DNA from: Mucilaginibacter sp. MD40
GTDB taxonomy: Bacteria > Bacteroidota > Bacteroidia > Sphingobacteriales > Sphingobacteriaceae
NCBI RefSeq assembly: GCF_002288635.1
Contig: NZ_NRSW01000001.1
Span: forward strand, 2,497,831 to 2,561,830
Direction of reading: 5' to 3'
DNA length: 64,000 nucleotides
Below are positions 37,460-47,741 of this stretch, piece by piece. The notes under the pieces are model-generated. The model did no database searches. It saw only the letters and a list, made by a program, of their open reading frames with translations, and was not told where the DNA came from. Numbering within the stretch: position 1 is the first letter of the stretch; each line of letters opens with the position of its first letter. Made by a program: the position numbers and the translations under genes.

Positions 37460-38653
37460 ATGGAAGTATCAGAGAATTTACGGGTACTGATCAATGATCC
37501 TCAACTTTTACCCGAATTAAAAGATATAGCCGGGAAGGTACTTCATCAACAGCGCATCACCTTTGAAGAGGGCGTTTTGCTGTATGAAAAAGCTGAACTT
37601 GGTTACCTTGGCGTATTGGCCAATTACATACGCGAACAAAAGCACGGCGATAAAACGTATTTTAACCGTAACTTTCATATCGAGCCCACAAATCTGTGCG
37701 TTTACGATTGCAAGTTTTGTTCCTACTCGCGCCTTATAAAGCAGCGTGCTGATGGCTGGGAATACACCATGGACGAGATGATGGATATCGTAAAAAAATA
37801 CGATGACCAGCCCGTAACCGAGGTGCACATTGTAGGCGGGGTATTGCCGCAATATGATGTGCCATTTTACAGCGAATTGTTCAGCAGGATAAAAGCGCAT
37901 AGACCCGAACTGCACGTGAAAGCGTTAACACCGGTTGAATATCATTACATCTTCAAAAAGGCTAAAATAGACTATGCCACCGGCATGAAGATGATGAAAG
38001 ATGCCGGATTGGAATCAATCCCCGGCGGTGGCGCGGAGATATTCCATCCGGAAGTACGTGACCTGATAGCAAAAGATAAATGCACTGGCGACCAGTGGCT
38101 GGCCATACATGAAGAATGGCACAAACTCGGTATGCGCTCAAACGCCACTATGCTTTACGGCCACATCGAGCAATACTGGCATCGTGTTGATCATATGGAA
38201 CGCCTGCGCCAGTTACAGGACCGTACAGGCGGTTTCCAAACGTTTATACCGCTCAAATTCCGCAACCAGGATAACCAGATGAGCAATGTGCCGGAATCAA
38301 CCGTGATTGAGGACCTGCGCAACTACGCCATAGCCCGTATTTATCTGGATAACTTTGACCACATTAAAGCTTACTGGGCCATGATCAGTCGTACCACCGC
38401 GCAATTATCATTAAACTTTGGTGTGGATGATATTGACGGTACGCTTGACGATACTACCAAAATTTATTCTATGGCAGGTGCCGAGGAACAACACCCGGCC
38501 ATGAGTACCAAAGAGCTGGTAGAACTGATTAAAAACGTAGGCAGGCATCCGATAGAACGTGATACCTTGTACAACGTGGTTACCGATTACAAGGACTACC
38601 AGTTTGAGGAAACCGCTAAACCAAGTTATTACAAGCTGCCTGTTATTAATTAA
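37460..38653 (+). CDS. mqnE: aminofutalosine synthase (radical SAM)
   Basis: A 397-aa radical SAM enzyme of the futalosine menaquinone pathway that joins a chorismate-derived product to S-adenosylmethionine to give aminofutalosine. The 4Fe-4S cysteines are C80, C84 and C87 (CVYDCKFC). SIPGGGAEIF and the C-terminal ISRTTAQLSLNFGVDDIDGT match MqnE rather than the related MqnC or CofH. mqnA is two genes downstream. Confidence 0.9.
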   Translation: MEVSENLRVLINDPQLLPELKDIAGKVLHQQRITFEEGVLLYEKAELGYLGVLANYIREQKHGDKTYFNRNFHIEPTNLCVYDCKFCSYSRLIKQRADGWEYTMDEMMDIVKKYDDQPVTEVHIVGGVLPQYDVPFYSELFSRIKAHRPELHVKALTPVEYHYIFKKAKIDYATGMKMMKDAGLESIPGGGAEIFHPEVRDLIAKDKCTGDQWLAIHEEWHKLGMRSNATMLYGHIEQYWHRVDHMERLRQLQDRTGGFQTFIPLKFRNQDNQMSNVPESTVIEDLRNYAIARIYLDNFDHIKAYWAMISRTTAQLSLNFGVDDIDGTLDDTTKIYSMAGAEEQHPAMSTKELVELIKNVGRHPIERDTLYNVVTDYKDYQFEETAKPSYYKLPVIN

Positions 38654-38741
38654 GCGAAAAGGTAAAAGCTTAGTAAAAAGCTCATTATCTTTTCCAAAAA
38701 CAAAGCTTTAAGCCTTATACTTTCAGCTTTAAACTAAAAAA

Positions 38742-39374
38742 ATGGATATTCAAAAGACACTTTATATTGTACGCCACGGGCAAACCGAATTGAATAGGTT
38801 AGGCATTGTACAAGGCCGCGGCCGAGATACTGACCTGAATGAAGAGGGACGCTTGCAGGCTCAGCAATTTTATGCTGCTTATAAAGATATACCTTTTGAT
38901 AAGATCTATATATCAAGCCTTAAACGTACGCAGCAAAGCATACAGCCCTTTATTGATAAGGGAATACCATTTGAGAAACTGAGCGGCCTGGATGAGCTGG
39001 CATGGGGCGTACAGGAAGGTCAACCGGCCACGCCCGAAAGCAAGGCGGCGTTTTTAAACCTTATGCGTGATTGGCTGGATGGCAAGCTCGACTCGAAATT
39101 TGAAGGTGGCGAAAGCCCTAACGAGGTTGCTATCCGCCAGCGTGAAGCCATGAGCGTGATCATGAGCCATCCCGAAGAAAAAAAGGTGTTGGTATGTATG
39201 CATGGCAGGGCTTTACGTTTGTTAATGTGCATCTTAACAGAACAGCCTTTAACACAAATGGATACTTTTCCGCACCAAAATCTGGTGCTTTATAAACTTA
39301 CTTATGATGGCAGCAAGTTTACCATTGTTGATGCAAACAACGCGCTCCATCTAAAGTCGAAACAGGGAATTTAA
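38742..39374 (+). CDS. histidine phosphatase / phosphoglycerate mutase-like protein
   Basis: A 210-aa member of the histidine phosphatase branch. The phospho-acceptor RHG motif (YIVRHGQTELNRLG) is at residue 10 and the second catalytic His is in CMHGRALRLLM. Substrates in the family range from phosphoglycerate to small phosphates, and this one cannot be assigned. It lies between mqnE and mqnA, ending 2 nt before mqnA, so a link to menaquinone synthesis is possible. Confidence 0.85.
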   Translation: MDIQKTLYIVRHGQTELNRLGIVQGRGRDTDLNEEGRLQAQQFYAAYKDIPFDKIYISSLKRTQQSIQPFIDKGIPFEKLSGLDELAWGVQEGQPATPESKAAFLNLMRDWLDGKLDSKFEGGESPNEVAIRQREAMSVIMSHPEEKKVLVCMHGRALRLLMCILTEQPLTQMDTFPHQNLVLYKLTYDGSKFTIVDANNALHLKSKQGI

Positions 39375-39376
39375 TC

Positions 39377-40120
39377 GTGAATAAGATAAAAATATCGGCT
39401 GTTAGTTATACTAACACCAAACCTTTTTTATATGGCCTGCAGCATTCTGCTGTAAAAGAAAACATCGACCTGAGTTTGGACATGCCTGCAGATTGCGCGC
39501 GTAAACTGATAGATAACCAGGTAGATATCGGGCTTATACCGGTGGCAGCCACTTTAAGCATGTCCGAATGGCATATCATCTCCAACTATTGCATCGGCGC
39601 AGAGGGGCCTGTTAATTCTGTATTTATTTTCAGCAATTGCCCTATACAGGAAGCTGCCACGTTGCAACTCGATCCGGAGTCGCGCAGTTCTAATAACCTT
39701 GCCCGTGTGTTGCTTAAAAATTACTGGAAAGTGTCGCCTCAATTGATTGAGAATGCGCCCGATTACGCGCATTCAACCGACTCTAAAACCGCGTTTGTAC
39801 AAATTGGCGACCGCACTTTCGGTAAAACCGAGCAGTACAAGTATGTTTATGATCTTTCAGGCGAATGGAAAAAATTTACAGGCTTACCATTTGTATTCGC
39901 TGCCTGGATAGCCAACAAACCTATTCCGGAAGCATTTATACAGGCGTTTAATACTGCTTTACGCCATGGCCTTGCCCATAGGCTTGATCTGTTGAAAGAG
40001 CTCCCTCATCGTGCTGATTTTGACCTGGAAGATTACCTGATGCACAAACTCGACTTTAATTTAACAGACGACAAGAAAAAAGCACTGTATCTTTTCCTTG
40101 ATTATATTAAGGCTTTGTAA
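39377..40120 (+). CDS. mqnA: chorismate dehydratase
   Basis: A 247-aa periplasmic-binding-like-fold enzyme that removes water from chorismate to give 3-enolpyruvyl-benzoate, the first step of the futalosine route. ISAVSYTNTKPFLYGL and VDIGLIPVAATLS are typical of MqnA. The start is GTG, 2 nt after the phosphatase stop, indicating translational coupling. Confidence 0.9.
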   Translation: MNKIKISAVSYTNTKPFLYGLQHSAVKENIDLSLDMPADCARKLIDNQVDIGLIPVAATLSMSEWHIISNYCIGAEGPVNSVFIFSNCPIQEAATLQLDPESRSSNNLARVLLKNYWKVSPQLIENAPDYAHSTDSKTAFVQIGDRTFGKTEQYKYVYDLSGEWKKFTGLPFVFAAWIANKPIPEAFIQAFNTALRHGLAHRLDLLKELPHRADFDLEDYLMHKLDFNLTDDKKKALYLFLDYIKAL

Positions 40121-40175
40121 AATCGACACCTACGATAAAACAATACGCTAAGCGCCTGTATTATTCCATATAACT

Positions 40176-40982
40176 ATGGAAATACAAAAATTAAAAGGCC
40201 AGTCGGCCATTATAACCGGCGCCGATAGCGGCATCGGCAAGGGCGTAGCTTTAGCATTGGCCAAGGCCGGCGCAAAAGTTTCTGTAAACTTTGTGCATAA
40301 CCACGAACATGCTGACGAGTTAGTAACCGAGATTAAAAAGCATGGCGGCGAAGCCATAGCCATTAAAGCCGACGTAAGTAGAGAACATGACGTTTTAGCC
40401 ATGTTTGCGCAGCACCTTTCCGTATACGGGTCACTTGATATAATGGTAAACAACGCGGGCCTGCAAAAAGATGCCAAACTGGTTGATATGACGCTTGACC
40501 AATGGCAAACGGTTATTGATGTAAACCTTACAGGCCAGTTTCTTTGCTCGCGCGAAGCCGCCAAAATATTTATACAACAAGGGGTAAGGCAGGGGGTAAG
40601 TGCAGCTGCAGGCAAAATTATTTGTATGAGCAGCGTGCATGAAATTATTCCATGGGCGGGGCACGTAAATTACGCTGCCAGTAAAGGAGGGATTGAAATG
40701 CTAATGAAAAGCCTGGCACAGGAACTTGCGCCCTTTAAGATACGTGTAAACGGCATTGGCCCGGGAGCTATACAAACTCCCATTAATAAAGAAGCCTGGG
40801 AAACATCGGAAGCATTAAATAAATTGCTGACTCTTATTCCTTATAAGCGCATTGGTCAGCCGGTTGATGTAGGCAATCTTGCTGCCTGGCTCGTATCTGA
40901 TGAAGCAGATTACATTACCGGTACTACCATATTTATTGATGGAGGTATGACACTGTATCCCGGTTTTTCTGACAACGGATAG
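40176..40982 (+). CDS. SDR family oxidoreductase (glucose 1-dehydrogenase-like)
   Basis: A 268-aa short-chain dehydrogenase. The cofactor loop TGADSGIGKG (residues 13-22), NNAG, the catalytic Ser in MSSVHEI and YxxxK as YAASK are intact, and the C-terminal ITGTTIFIDGGM is usual. It resembles glucose 1-dehydrogenase-type members of the family, but the substrate is only a guess. It stands alone after mqnA. Confidence 0.88.
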   Translation: MEIQKLKGQSAIITGADSGIGKGVALALAKAGAKVSVNFVHNHEHADELVTEIKKHGGEAIAIKADVSREHDVLAMFAQHLSVYGSLDIMVNNAGLQKDAKLVDMTLDQWQTVIDVNLTGQFLCSREAAKIFIQQGVRQGVSAAAGKIICMSSVHEIIPWAGHVNYAASKGGIEMLMKSLAQELAPFKIRVNGIGPGAIQTPINKEAWETSEALNKLLTLIPYKRIGQPVDVGNLAAWLVSDEADYITGTTIFIDGGMTLYPGFSDNG

Positions 40983-41197
40983 CGCTTATTGTCATAAGAA
41001 AGTAAAATACATAGACTTACGAGTGAAAGAAATACCTTAGTGTACTTTTTACAATAAGATATTGTAAAAATCATTGCCATATTGTAAAAAATACACTATC
41101 TAAAGGCCCTTATTTTGACAATTTTTCTAAAAATCATCTATTATTATTAAAATTATATAATAATTACCTAAAATTTTGAGAATATTCAAAGCTGGCT

Positions 41198-41205
41198 TAT
41201 TTTTG
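41198..41205 (+). promoter_or_regulatory. Bacteroidetes -7 box TATTTTTG
   Basis: TATTTTTG lies 26 bp before the ATG of the secreted PepSY-like gene, at the end of an AT-rich 248-bp gap with no gene. Confidence 0.5.
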
Positions 41206-41230
41206 TTGCATAATTTAAAATTTGACAGCC

Positions 41231-41701
41231 ATGAAAAAATTATTTATAACTACCGCCATAGCAGCCTTATTAAGTGTTAATGTTTTTGCAGGCGATAAAA
41301 ATGTTAAAGCAGAAGGTGGTAACGATAACGTACCTTCTTATGTTGTTAGTCAATTTCAGAACGACTTTATAGGTGCTGAGAATGTAACCTGGAAAGTTAC
41401 CCGCGATTTTAGAAAAGCTACCTTCACTGTAGATGGTGTACAGAAATCAGCTTTTTACAACCTGAGGGGCGAGTTTATGGGCCTTACTGAAAATGTACAA
41501 TATCGTGCATTACCGGTAGCCGCTCAAAAAACTATCGCTGCTAAATTCCAGGGTTATTTTGCAAACGAGATCATCAAATTAGAAAACGAAAACAACGTTG
41601 AACCAACCGTTTACTTTGTTGACTTGAAAAACGATAAAGAAGAAGTTTTAGTAAGAGTTACACCAACAGGCAGCGTTTATCCGTTCCAAAAAGTTAAATA
41701 A
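41231..41701 (+). CDS. secreted PepSY-like small protein
   Basis: A 156-aa exported protein with a signal peptide (cut near VFAGDKN, about residue 20) and one alpha/beta domain rich in Val, Asp and Lys that resembles the PepSY-like/beta-lactamase-inhibitor-like proteins of Bacteroidetes (VSQFQNDFIGAENVTWKVT). The role is unknown. I begin at the ATG at 41231 rather than an in-frame TTG at 41222. A strong terminator follows. Confidence 0.65.
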   Translation: MKKLFITTAIAALLSVNVFAGDKNVKAEGGNDNVPSYVVSQFQNDFIGAENVTWKVTRDFRKATFTVDGVQKSAFYNLRGEFMGLTENVQYRALPVAAQKTIAAKFQGYFANEIIKLENENNVEPTVYFVDLKNDKEEVLVRVTPTGSVYPFQKVK

Positions 41702-41726
41702 TTTTTATTATTAACCATATATATCA

Positions 41727-41764
41727 AAACCGCCCGGTTAGCTTAGCTTTCCGGGCGGTTTTTG
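41727..41764 (+). terminator. rho-independent terminator
   Basis: AAACCGCCCGG (41727-41737) pairs with CCGGGCGGTTT (41751-41761), followed by T, after the secreted protein gene. Confidence 0.88.
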
Positions 41765-41923
41765 TTTAAGCTATTTTATATCAGCCAAATAATTATTTGC
41801 ATATTAATTTTTTATTATATTTGATAAGATAGTTGTACGTCTACATTGATTATTAAACCCATTTTAATTCAGTTGGATTACTTACTAATCTTAACACAAT
41901 TATTAATACGTTAATTAAGCATT

Positions 41924-42121
41924 ATGAAAACTGGTAAAGTAAAATGGTTTAACACACAAAAAGGTTATGGATTTATTATAACTGAAGAAGGTAAAGATCT
42001 TTTTGTACATTTTAAAGATGTGCAGGGTGGTGTTAACGCCATAAAGGATAATGACGATGTAGAGTACGAAGAAGAAGAGGGCCGCAAAGGCTTACAGGCA
42101 GTAAAAGTAAAAAAGGTATAA
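41924..42121 (+). CDS. cold-shock domain protein
   Basis: A 65-aa single cold-shock domain. RNP1 (KGYGFI) and RNP2 (LFVHF) are both intact; the domain binds single-stranded RNA or DNA and melts RNA hairpins. It has an AT-rich leader of about 160 bp downstream of the previous terminator, as is common for temperature-regulated csp messages, and its own terminator. Confidence 0.95.
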   Translation: MKTGKVKWFNTQKGYGFIITEEGKDLFVHFKDVQGGVNAIKDNDDVEYEEEEGRKGLQAVKVKKV

Positions 42122-42143
42122 AACCCCTTTTCCCCTTATAATT

Positions 42144-42174
42144 AAACCCCTGTTGATAAAACAGGGGTTTTTTG
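42144..42174 (+). terminator. terminator of cold-shock gene
   Basis: AAACCCCTGTT (42144-42154) and AACAGGGGTTT (42160-42170) form an 11-bp stem with a T tail. Confidence 0.9.
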
Positions 42175-42246
42175 TTGAATAATATTTGCACCCTAAAGTG
42201 CAATATTTACCTTAGTGGAACCAACTAACCACTAACCTGATAATTT

Positions 42247-43491
42247 ATGACAGAAGCTACACCCGCCAAGTTAACCCGCAATGCCGTATTTCTGGTGCTG
42301 GTTGCCTCACTCGGTTATTTTGTTGATATATATGACTTACTTGTTTTTTCGATAGTGCGGGTGCCAAGTCTTACCGCGCTTGGCCTTAGCGAAGCGGATA
42401 TTACTACAAAAGGGCAGTTGATTATCAATGTGCAAATGGCAGGTTTGTTGTTAGGCGGCATACTATGGGGTATAATAGGCGATAAGATGGGGCGCATAAA
42501 AGTTTTGTTTGGCTCTATTTTGTTGTATTCCATTGCCAACTTCGCTAATGCCTATGTGGGCAATGTAACCTCTTATGCTATTATACGCTTTATAGCAGGT
42601 ATAGGCCTGGCCGGCGAACTCGGTGCCGGCATTACACTTGTTTCCGAAACTTTAAGTAAGGAGAATCGCGGTTACGGAACCATGATCGTAGCGGTTATAG
42701 GACTTTTTGGCGCGGCTGCTGCTTACGCGGTGGCAAAACACGGGTGGCAAAGCGCTTACATGGTTGGCGGCGGCCTCGGCATATTACTGTTGTTGCTACG
42801 TGTGGGCACCTTCGAATCGGGCATGTTCAGAAACGTACAGGAAAGTAAGGTATCAAAAGGCAATTTCTTAATGCTATTCAACAACTGGGGGAGGTTTAAG
42901 AAATATGTGTATTGCATTTTAATAGGTGCGCCTCTTTGGTACGTGGTAGGCATATTAGTTACCCTTTCGCCAGAGTTTGGTAAAGCGTTGGGCGCTACAG
43001 AAACCCTCAAAGCCGGCGAGGGCGTTTTATACACCTATATAGGTATTGCCATAGGCGATATTTTTGCCGGTTTGTTGGCGCAGGTAACCAAATCTCGCAG
43101 GTTAACTATGCTTGTTTTCCTGGTATTGTCGCTTGTTAGCGCGTTTACTTACCTGGGCGCTAAAGGTATCACGCACGATAAATTTGTTTGGGTATGTTTC
43201 TTTATGGGATGCACCGTAGGTTATTGGGCTACCTTTGTAACCATAGCCGCTGAGCAGTTCGGTACCAACATCCGCTCAACCGTAACTACAACCGTTCCTA
43301 ACTTTGTAAGAGGCTCGTTAATACCCATTAATACTATCTTTAATTTATTGAAGCCGCACTACGGCATGATCACCACGGGTTACATCATGATGATCGCATT
43401 AACCATCATTTCGTTATTCTCGCTTAGCCAGTTAAAAGAAACATTTGGCAAGGATCTGAATTATATAGAAGATGAGGCCGGGCTGATTTAA
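42247..43491 (+). CDS. MFS transporter
   Basis: A 414-aa major facilitator protein with 12 predicted spans. The loop 2-3 signature GDKMGRIKVLFGS is present near residue 80, and RFIAGIGLAGELGAGITLVSE recalls the sugar/organic-acid:H+ symporter subfamily. The substrate is unknown. It is a single gene with 93 bp to hemF. Confidence 0.85.
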   Translation: MTEATPAKLTRNAVFLVLVASLGYFVDIYDLLVFSIVRVPSLTALGLSEADITTKGQLIINVQMAGLLLGGILWGIIGDKMGRIKVLFGSILLYSIANFANAYVGNVTSYAIIRFIAGIGLAGELGAGITLVSETLSKENRGYGTMIVAVIGLFGAAAAYAVAKHGWQSAYMVGGGLGILLLLLRVGTFESGMFRNVQESKVSKGNFLMLFNNWGRFKKYVYCILIGAPLWYVVGILVTLSPEFGKALGATETLKAGEGVLYTYIGIAIGDIFAGLLAQVTKSRRLTMLVFLVLSLVSAFTYLGAKGITHDKFVWVCFFMGCTVGYWATFVTIAAEQFGTNIRSTVTTTVPNFVRGSLIPINTIFNLLKPHYGMITTGYIMMIALTIISLFSLSQLKETFGKDLNYIEDEAGLI

Positions 43492-43535
43492 TCCTTAAAT
43501 GTCTATTTTTAAAACTGCGAGGGTATTATTATTAT

Positions 43536-43543
43536 TAACTTTG
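43536..43543 (+). promoter_or_regulatory. Bacteroidetes -7 box TAACTTTG
   Basis: TAACTTTG is 42 bp before the ATG of hemF and fits TAnnTTTG. Confidence 0.55.
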
Positions 43544-43584
43544 CCTCAGCAGTTGCATTATTCGATCACTCACATACTACGCAA

Positions 43585-44496
43585 ATGAGCAGGGAAGAAA
43601 TAGCCGCCGATTACCAGCAAATACAGGATGAGATATGCGCAGCATTGGAAGCCGCTGACGGAAGCGCCAGGTTTGAACAGGAAATTTGGGAACGTGAGGG
43701 TGGAGGTGGTGGTCGTACCAGGGTAATACAGAATGGAAAAATATTTGAAAAAGGCGGCGTGAACTTTTCTGCCGTTCACGGCCAGTTGCCTGATACGGTA
43801 AAAAGAGCTCTTAAAGTAGAGCAAGACGATTTTTTCGCCACAGGAGTATCTATCGTTATCCATCCCAATCATCCATTGGTGCCTATCATCCATATGAACA
43901 TCAGGTATTTCGAAATGCCATCGTCATTCAACTCCAGCACACCGCCGGTGCGCTGGTTTGGTGGTGGAATTGACCTTACACCGCATTATGTTATTGAAGA
44001 TGATGCAAGGTTTTTTCATCAGCAATTGAAAAACACCTGCGATATGTTCCATGCTGATTTTTATCATCGTTTTAAGGTATGGGCCGATGACTATTTTTTC
44101 ATTAAACACAGAGCAGAAACACGAGGCATTGGAGGCATATTTTATGACCGCTTAACGGCAACCGATGATATAAGCTGGCAACAGGTGTTTGAATTTTCAA
44201 AAGCTGTTGGCCGCACCTTTGCCCCAACTTATATTGAACTGGTGAACCGCAACCGTGATAAAATCTATACTGAAGCTCAGCAATTATGGCAATATCAGCG
44301 CCGCAGCCGTTACGCCGAATTTAACCTGGTGTATGACGCGGGTACTAAATTTGGGTTAGAAACCAACGGCCGTATTGAATCTATATTAATGAGCTTACCA
44401 CCAACCGCTAAGTGGTTGTACAATTATGAGCCACAAGCGGGCAGCGAAGAAGAGAAAACGCTTAGCTTGTTAAAAAAAGGCATTAACTGGGTTTAA
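43585..44496 (+). CDS. hemF: oxygen-dependent coproporphyrinogen III oxidase
   Basis: A 303-aa aerobic coproporphyrinogen oxidase of haem synthesis. WEREGGGGGRTRVIQNGKIFEKGGVNFS opens the family pattern, and HMNIRYFE, RWFGGGIDLTPHYV and RRSRYAEFNLVYDAGTKFGL follow. The family length is about 300. It requires oxygen, consistent with an aerobic host. A small secreted protein gene follows after 1 nt. Confidence 0.96.
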   Translation: MSREEIAADYQQIQDEICAALEAADGSARFEQEIWEREGGGGGRTRVIQNGKIFEKGGVNFSAVHGQLPDTVKRALKVEQDDFFATGVSIVIHPNHPLVPIIHMNIRYFEMPSSFNSSTPPVRWFGGGIDLTPHYVIEDDARFFHQQLKNTCDMFHADFYHRFKVWADDYFFIKHRAETRGIGGIFYDRLTATDDISWQQVFEFSKAVGRTFAPTYIELVNRNRDKIYTEAQQLWQYQRRSRYAEFNLVYDAGTKFGLETNGRIESILMSLPPTAKWLYNYEPQAGSEEEKTLSLLKKGINWV

Positions 44497-44497
44497 A

Positions 44498-44893
44498 ATG
44501 AAAAAGGCACTCATATTCATATTGCTATTGGGCGCGCTAACATCATTTAAATTGGATGGTGGCCTTAGCGGCAGATGGGAGTATGGAGGCGGTATTTATA
44601 ATGGCAAGCCGGAAACCGCCCCCAAAGATTATATTTTGCGAAGGCAATACAACGCGGAACACTACGCAGGCACCTACCTCGAAAAAGATGCGCAACCGCT
44701 TACCTATGAAACCGGTAACTATAAATTATCCGGTGATAGCTGTTTTGAAACACAAACCTATAGTGCGCAGCCATCTAAATGGCTCAACGTCACGCTCAAG
44801 TATCATTTCAGTATACGTAATGATACGCTGATCTTTAATGGGAAATTACCCAATGGTACCGTTGTAGAAGAATATTGGAAAAGGGTGCAGTAA
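44498..44893 (+). CDS. small secreted protein of unknown family
   Basis: A 131-aa exported protein: a signal peptide (about residues 1-19) and then a beta-rich domain with LSGRWEYGGGIYNG and a C-terminal FNGKLPNGTVVEEYW, a lipocalin-like layout. I recognise no named family. It starts 1 nt after hemF, so it is probably co-transcribed. Confidence 0.6.
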   Translation: MKKALIFILLLGALTSFKLDGGLSGRWEYGGGIYNGKPETAPKDYILRRQYNAEHYAGTYLEKDAQPLTYETGNYKLSGDSCFETQTYSAQPSKWLNVTLKYHFSIRNDTLIFNGKLPNGTVVEEYWKRVQ

Positions 44894-45020
44894 TTCCCCA
44901 TAAAAGTCCCTTTAATTCCATGTATATTTTAAGATAGGGATTTTCCATTTCTACTCATGATTTGTTGTGCAAAACAGGCAGAATGTTAGTAAAAAAACCA
45001 CCGTTCTACGTATAATTTCT

Positions 45021-45028
45021 TATCTTCG
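45021..45028 (+). promoter_or_regulatory. candidate -7 box TATCTTCG
   Basis: TATCTTCG is a one-base variant of the Bacteroidetes -7 box, 67 bp before gyrA, in a 202-bp AT-rich gap. Confidence 0.4.
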
Positions 45029-45095
45029 CAGGTCGCTTAAATAACATTACTTAACCTAATAACAGCGCCCAAATTATCTACAGAAAAATTAGAAA

Positions 45096-47738
45096 ATGGC
45101 TGAAGATTTAGAAAACGAGAACGCCCATAAAGAAGACCGAATAATCCCGATAAATATTGATGAACAGATGCGTGCCGCTTACATTGACTACTCAATGTCG
45201 GTTATCGTGTCAAGGGCGCTGCCCGATGTGCGCGACGGTTTAAAACCGGTACACAGGCGCGTATTGTATGGCATGCTTGATTTGGGCCTCAACAATAACA
45301 AACCTTACAAAAAATCTGCCCGTATAGTAGGTGAGGTATTGGGTAAATACCACCCGCATGGTGATACCTCCGTATATGATGCCATGGTGCGTATGGCACA
45401 GGACTGGAGCTTACGCTACCCTTTTGTTGAAGGACAAGGCAACTACGGCTCAATAGACGGCGACCAACCTGCAGCAATGCGTTATACTGAGGCAAAGCTG
45501 CAAAAGATAGCCGAAGAAATGCTGGCCGATATCAACAAGGATACTATTGATTTCCAGCTTAATTTTGACGACTCGCTCCAAGAGCCAACTGTATTACCCG
45601 CTAAATTCCCTAACCTGCTGGTTAATGGTGCATCGGGTATTGCCGTAGGTATGGCCACGAACATGGCGCCACATAACCTGAACGAGGTAATCGATGCTAC
45701 TTTAGCATATATTGACAACAGGGATATTGAGGTAAGCGAACTTATCAAACACGTAAAAGGTCCAGATTTCCCAACCGGAGGTATTATATACGGTTTTGAA
45801 GGCCCTCGCGCTGCCTTAGAAACCGGTCGTGGCCGTATCGTTATCCGCGCAACGGCAGAGATAGAAACTTACAATAATGACCGTGAACGTATTATTGTAA
45901 GTGATGTACCTTACCAGGTAAATAAGGCGTTGATGATCGAGCGTACCGCCGAACTAATCAATGAAAAGAAAATTGAGGGTATCTCCGCCATCCGCGATGA
46001 ATCTAACCGCCAGGGTATAAGGGTGGTTTATGAGATAAAACGTGACGCCAACGCGGCCATCGTTTTAAATAACCTTTATAAATATACCGCGCTGCAAACA
46101 TCATTCAGCGTTAATAATATAGCGCTTGTTGGTGGCCGCCCAATGTTGCTTAACCTGAAAGACCTTATCCATCACTTTGTTGAGCACAGGCATGAGGTGG
46201 TTATACGCCGTACCAAGTTTGAACTTGCCGAGGCTGAAAAACGCGCCCACATCCTGGAAGGTTTGCTGATCGCTCTTGATCACCTTGATGAGGTAATCCA
46301 GTTGATCCGTTCATCAGGTACGCCTGATGAAGCCCGTGAAGGCTTGATGGAGAAATTTGGCTTAAGCGACATACAGGCACGTGCTATTTTGGATATGACG
46401 CTTCGCCGTTTAACCGGTCTGGAACGTGATAAGATCCGAGATGAATACGATGCGTTAATGAAACAGATAGATTACTTAAAATCTGTTTTGGCAGACGAAG
46501 GCCTGCGTATGGGTATCATTAAAACCGAGTTAACGGAGATAAAAGAGAAATACGGTGATGAGCGTAAAACCCAAATTGTGCACTCATCTGCAGAAATGCA
46601 AACCGAAGACTTTATTGAGGATGAAGATGTAGTGATCACTATCTCCCATGAGGGTTACATCAAGCGTACTTCGTTAACAGAATATCGCCGTCAGGGCAGG
46701 GGTGGTAAAGGCTCATTAGGTAGCAACAGCCGCGATGCCGACTTTATAGAGCACCTGCTTATCGCATCTAACCACAACTACATGCTGTTCTTTACCGAAA
46801 GCGGCCAATGTTTCTGGTTACGTGTGTTTGAAATACCTGAAGGTACGCGCACCTCAAAAGGCAGAGCTATACAAAACATCATTAACATTCCGAAAGAGGA
46901 GAAGATAAAGGCGTATATCAAGCTGAAGTCGTTAAAAGACCGGGAATACCTGGAAAACAACTTCATTATTATGTGTACTAAGAAAGGTGTGATCAAGAAA
47001 ACATCTTTAGAAGCATACTCGCGCCCACGTGCAAACGGTATCAATGCCATCAACATTAATGAGGGCGATTCCCTTCTTGAGGCAACATTAACAACCGGTA
47101 CAAGTGAAATTGTTATGGCGCTGCAATCAGGCCGCGCTATTCGCTTCAACGAATCTACTGTAAGGCCTATGGGACGTACAGCAACAGGTGTACGCGGTAT
47201 CAGCCTGGATAGCAATAATGATGAGGTGGTTGGTATGATAAGTATCAATGACGCCGAAACAACTGTATTGGTTGTATCTGAAAAAGGTTACGGTAAACGT
47301 ACCGATATAGAGGATTACCGTGTAACTAATAGGGGCGGTAAGGGTGTTAAAACGCTTAACATTACTGAAAAAACCGGAAACCTTGTTGCCATAAAAGGTG
47401 TTACTGATACTGAAGATTTGATGATCATCAATAAATCAGGCATCATTATACGCATGGCTATAGCTGAATTACGCACCATGGGCCGCGCTACACAAGGAGT
47501 GAGGCTGATAACACTGAAAGGCAACGACGAAATTGCTTCTGTAGCAACCGTTGCACATGTTGAGGACGAAGAACTTGACGAAGCAGTAATAGCCGATGCG
47601 ACAGCCGATAAGGAAATAGCTGAAAGTACAGATGCTGACATAGCAGCAGGAACAGAAGAATCTGATATAAAACAGGATACTAAAATTGATGAAGGTAACG
47701 CGGATGATGCCGCTATCGACGACGACCAAACAGAATAG
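45096..47738 (+). CDS. gyrA: DNA gyrase subunit A
   Basis: An 880-aa gyrase A subunit that cuts and reseals DNA during negative supercoiling. The catalytic tyrosine is Y130 (AMRYTEAKL). The quinolone-resistance region reads [17 protein letters not shown], with Thr91 at the E. coli Ser83 position and Asp95 at the Asp87 position. The C-terminal wrapping domain has a GyrA box-like RRQGRGGKG near residue 535. An acidic tail of about 60 residues ends the protein. Two TPR genes follow closely. Confidence 0.97.
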   Translation: MAEDLENENAHKEDRIIPINIDEQMRAAYIDYSMSVIVSRALPDVRDGLKPVHRRVLYGMLDLGLNNNKPYKKSARIVGEVLGKYHPHGDTSVYDAMVRMAQDWSLRYPFVEGQGNYGSIDGDQPAAMRYTEAKLQKIAEEMLADINKDTIDFQLNFDDSLQEPTVLPAKFPNLLVNGASGIAVGMATNMAPHNLNEVIDATLAYIDNRDIEVSELIKHVKGPDFPTGGIIYGFEGPRAALETGRGRIVIRATAEIETYNNDRERIIVSDVPYQVNKALMIERTAELINEKKIEGISAIRDESNRQGIRVVYEIKRDANAAIVLNNLYKYTALQTSFSVNNIALVGGRPMLLNLKDLIHHFVEHRHEVVIRRTKFELAEAEKRAHILEGLLIALDHLDEVIQLIRSSGTPDEAREGLMEKFGLSDIQARAILDMTLRRLTGLERDKIRDEYDALMKQIDYLKSVLADEGLRMGIIKTELTEIKEKYGDERKTQIVHSSAEMQTEDFIEDEDVVITISHEGYIKRTSLTEYRRQGRGGKGSLGSNSRDADFIEHLLIASNHNYMLFFTESGQCFWLRVFEIPEGTRTSKGRAIQNIINIPKEEKIKAYIKLKSLKDREYLENNFIIMCTKKGVIKKTSLEAYSRPRANGINAININEGDSLLEATLTTGTSEIVMALQSGRAIRFNESTVRPMGRTATGVRGISLDSNNDEVVGMISINDAETTVLVVSEKGYGKRTDIEDYRVTNRGGKGVKTLNITEKTGNLVAIKGVTDTEDLMIINKSGIIIRMAIAELRTMGRATQGVRLITLKGNDEIASVATVAHVEDEELDEAVIADATADKEIAESTDADIAAGTEESDIKQDTKIDEGNADDAAIDDDQTE

Positions 47739-47741
47739 CTT

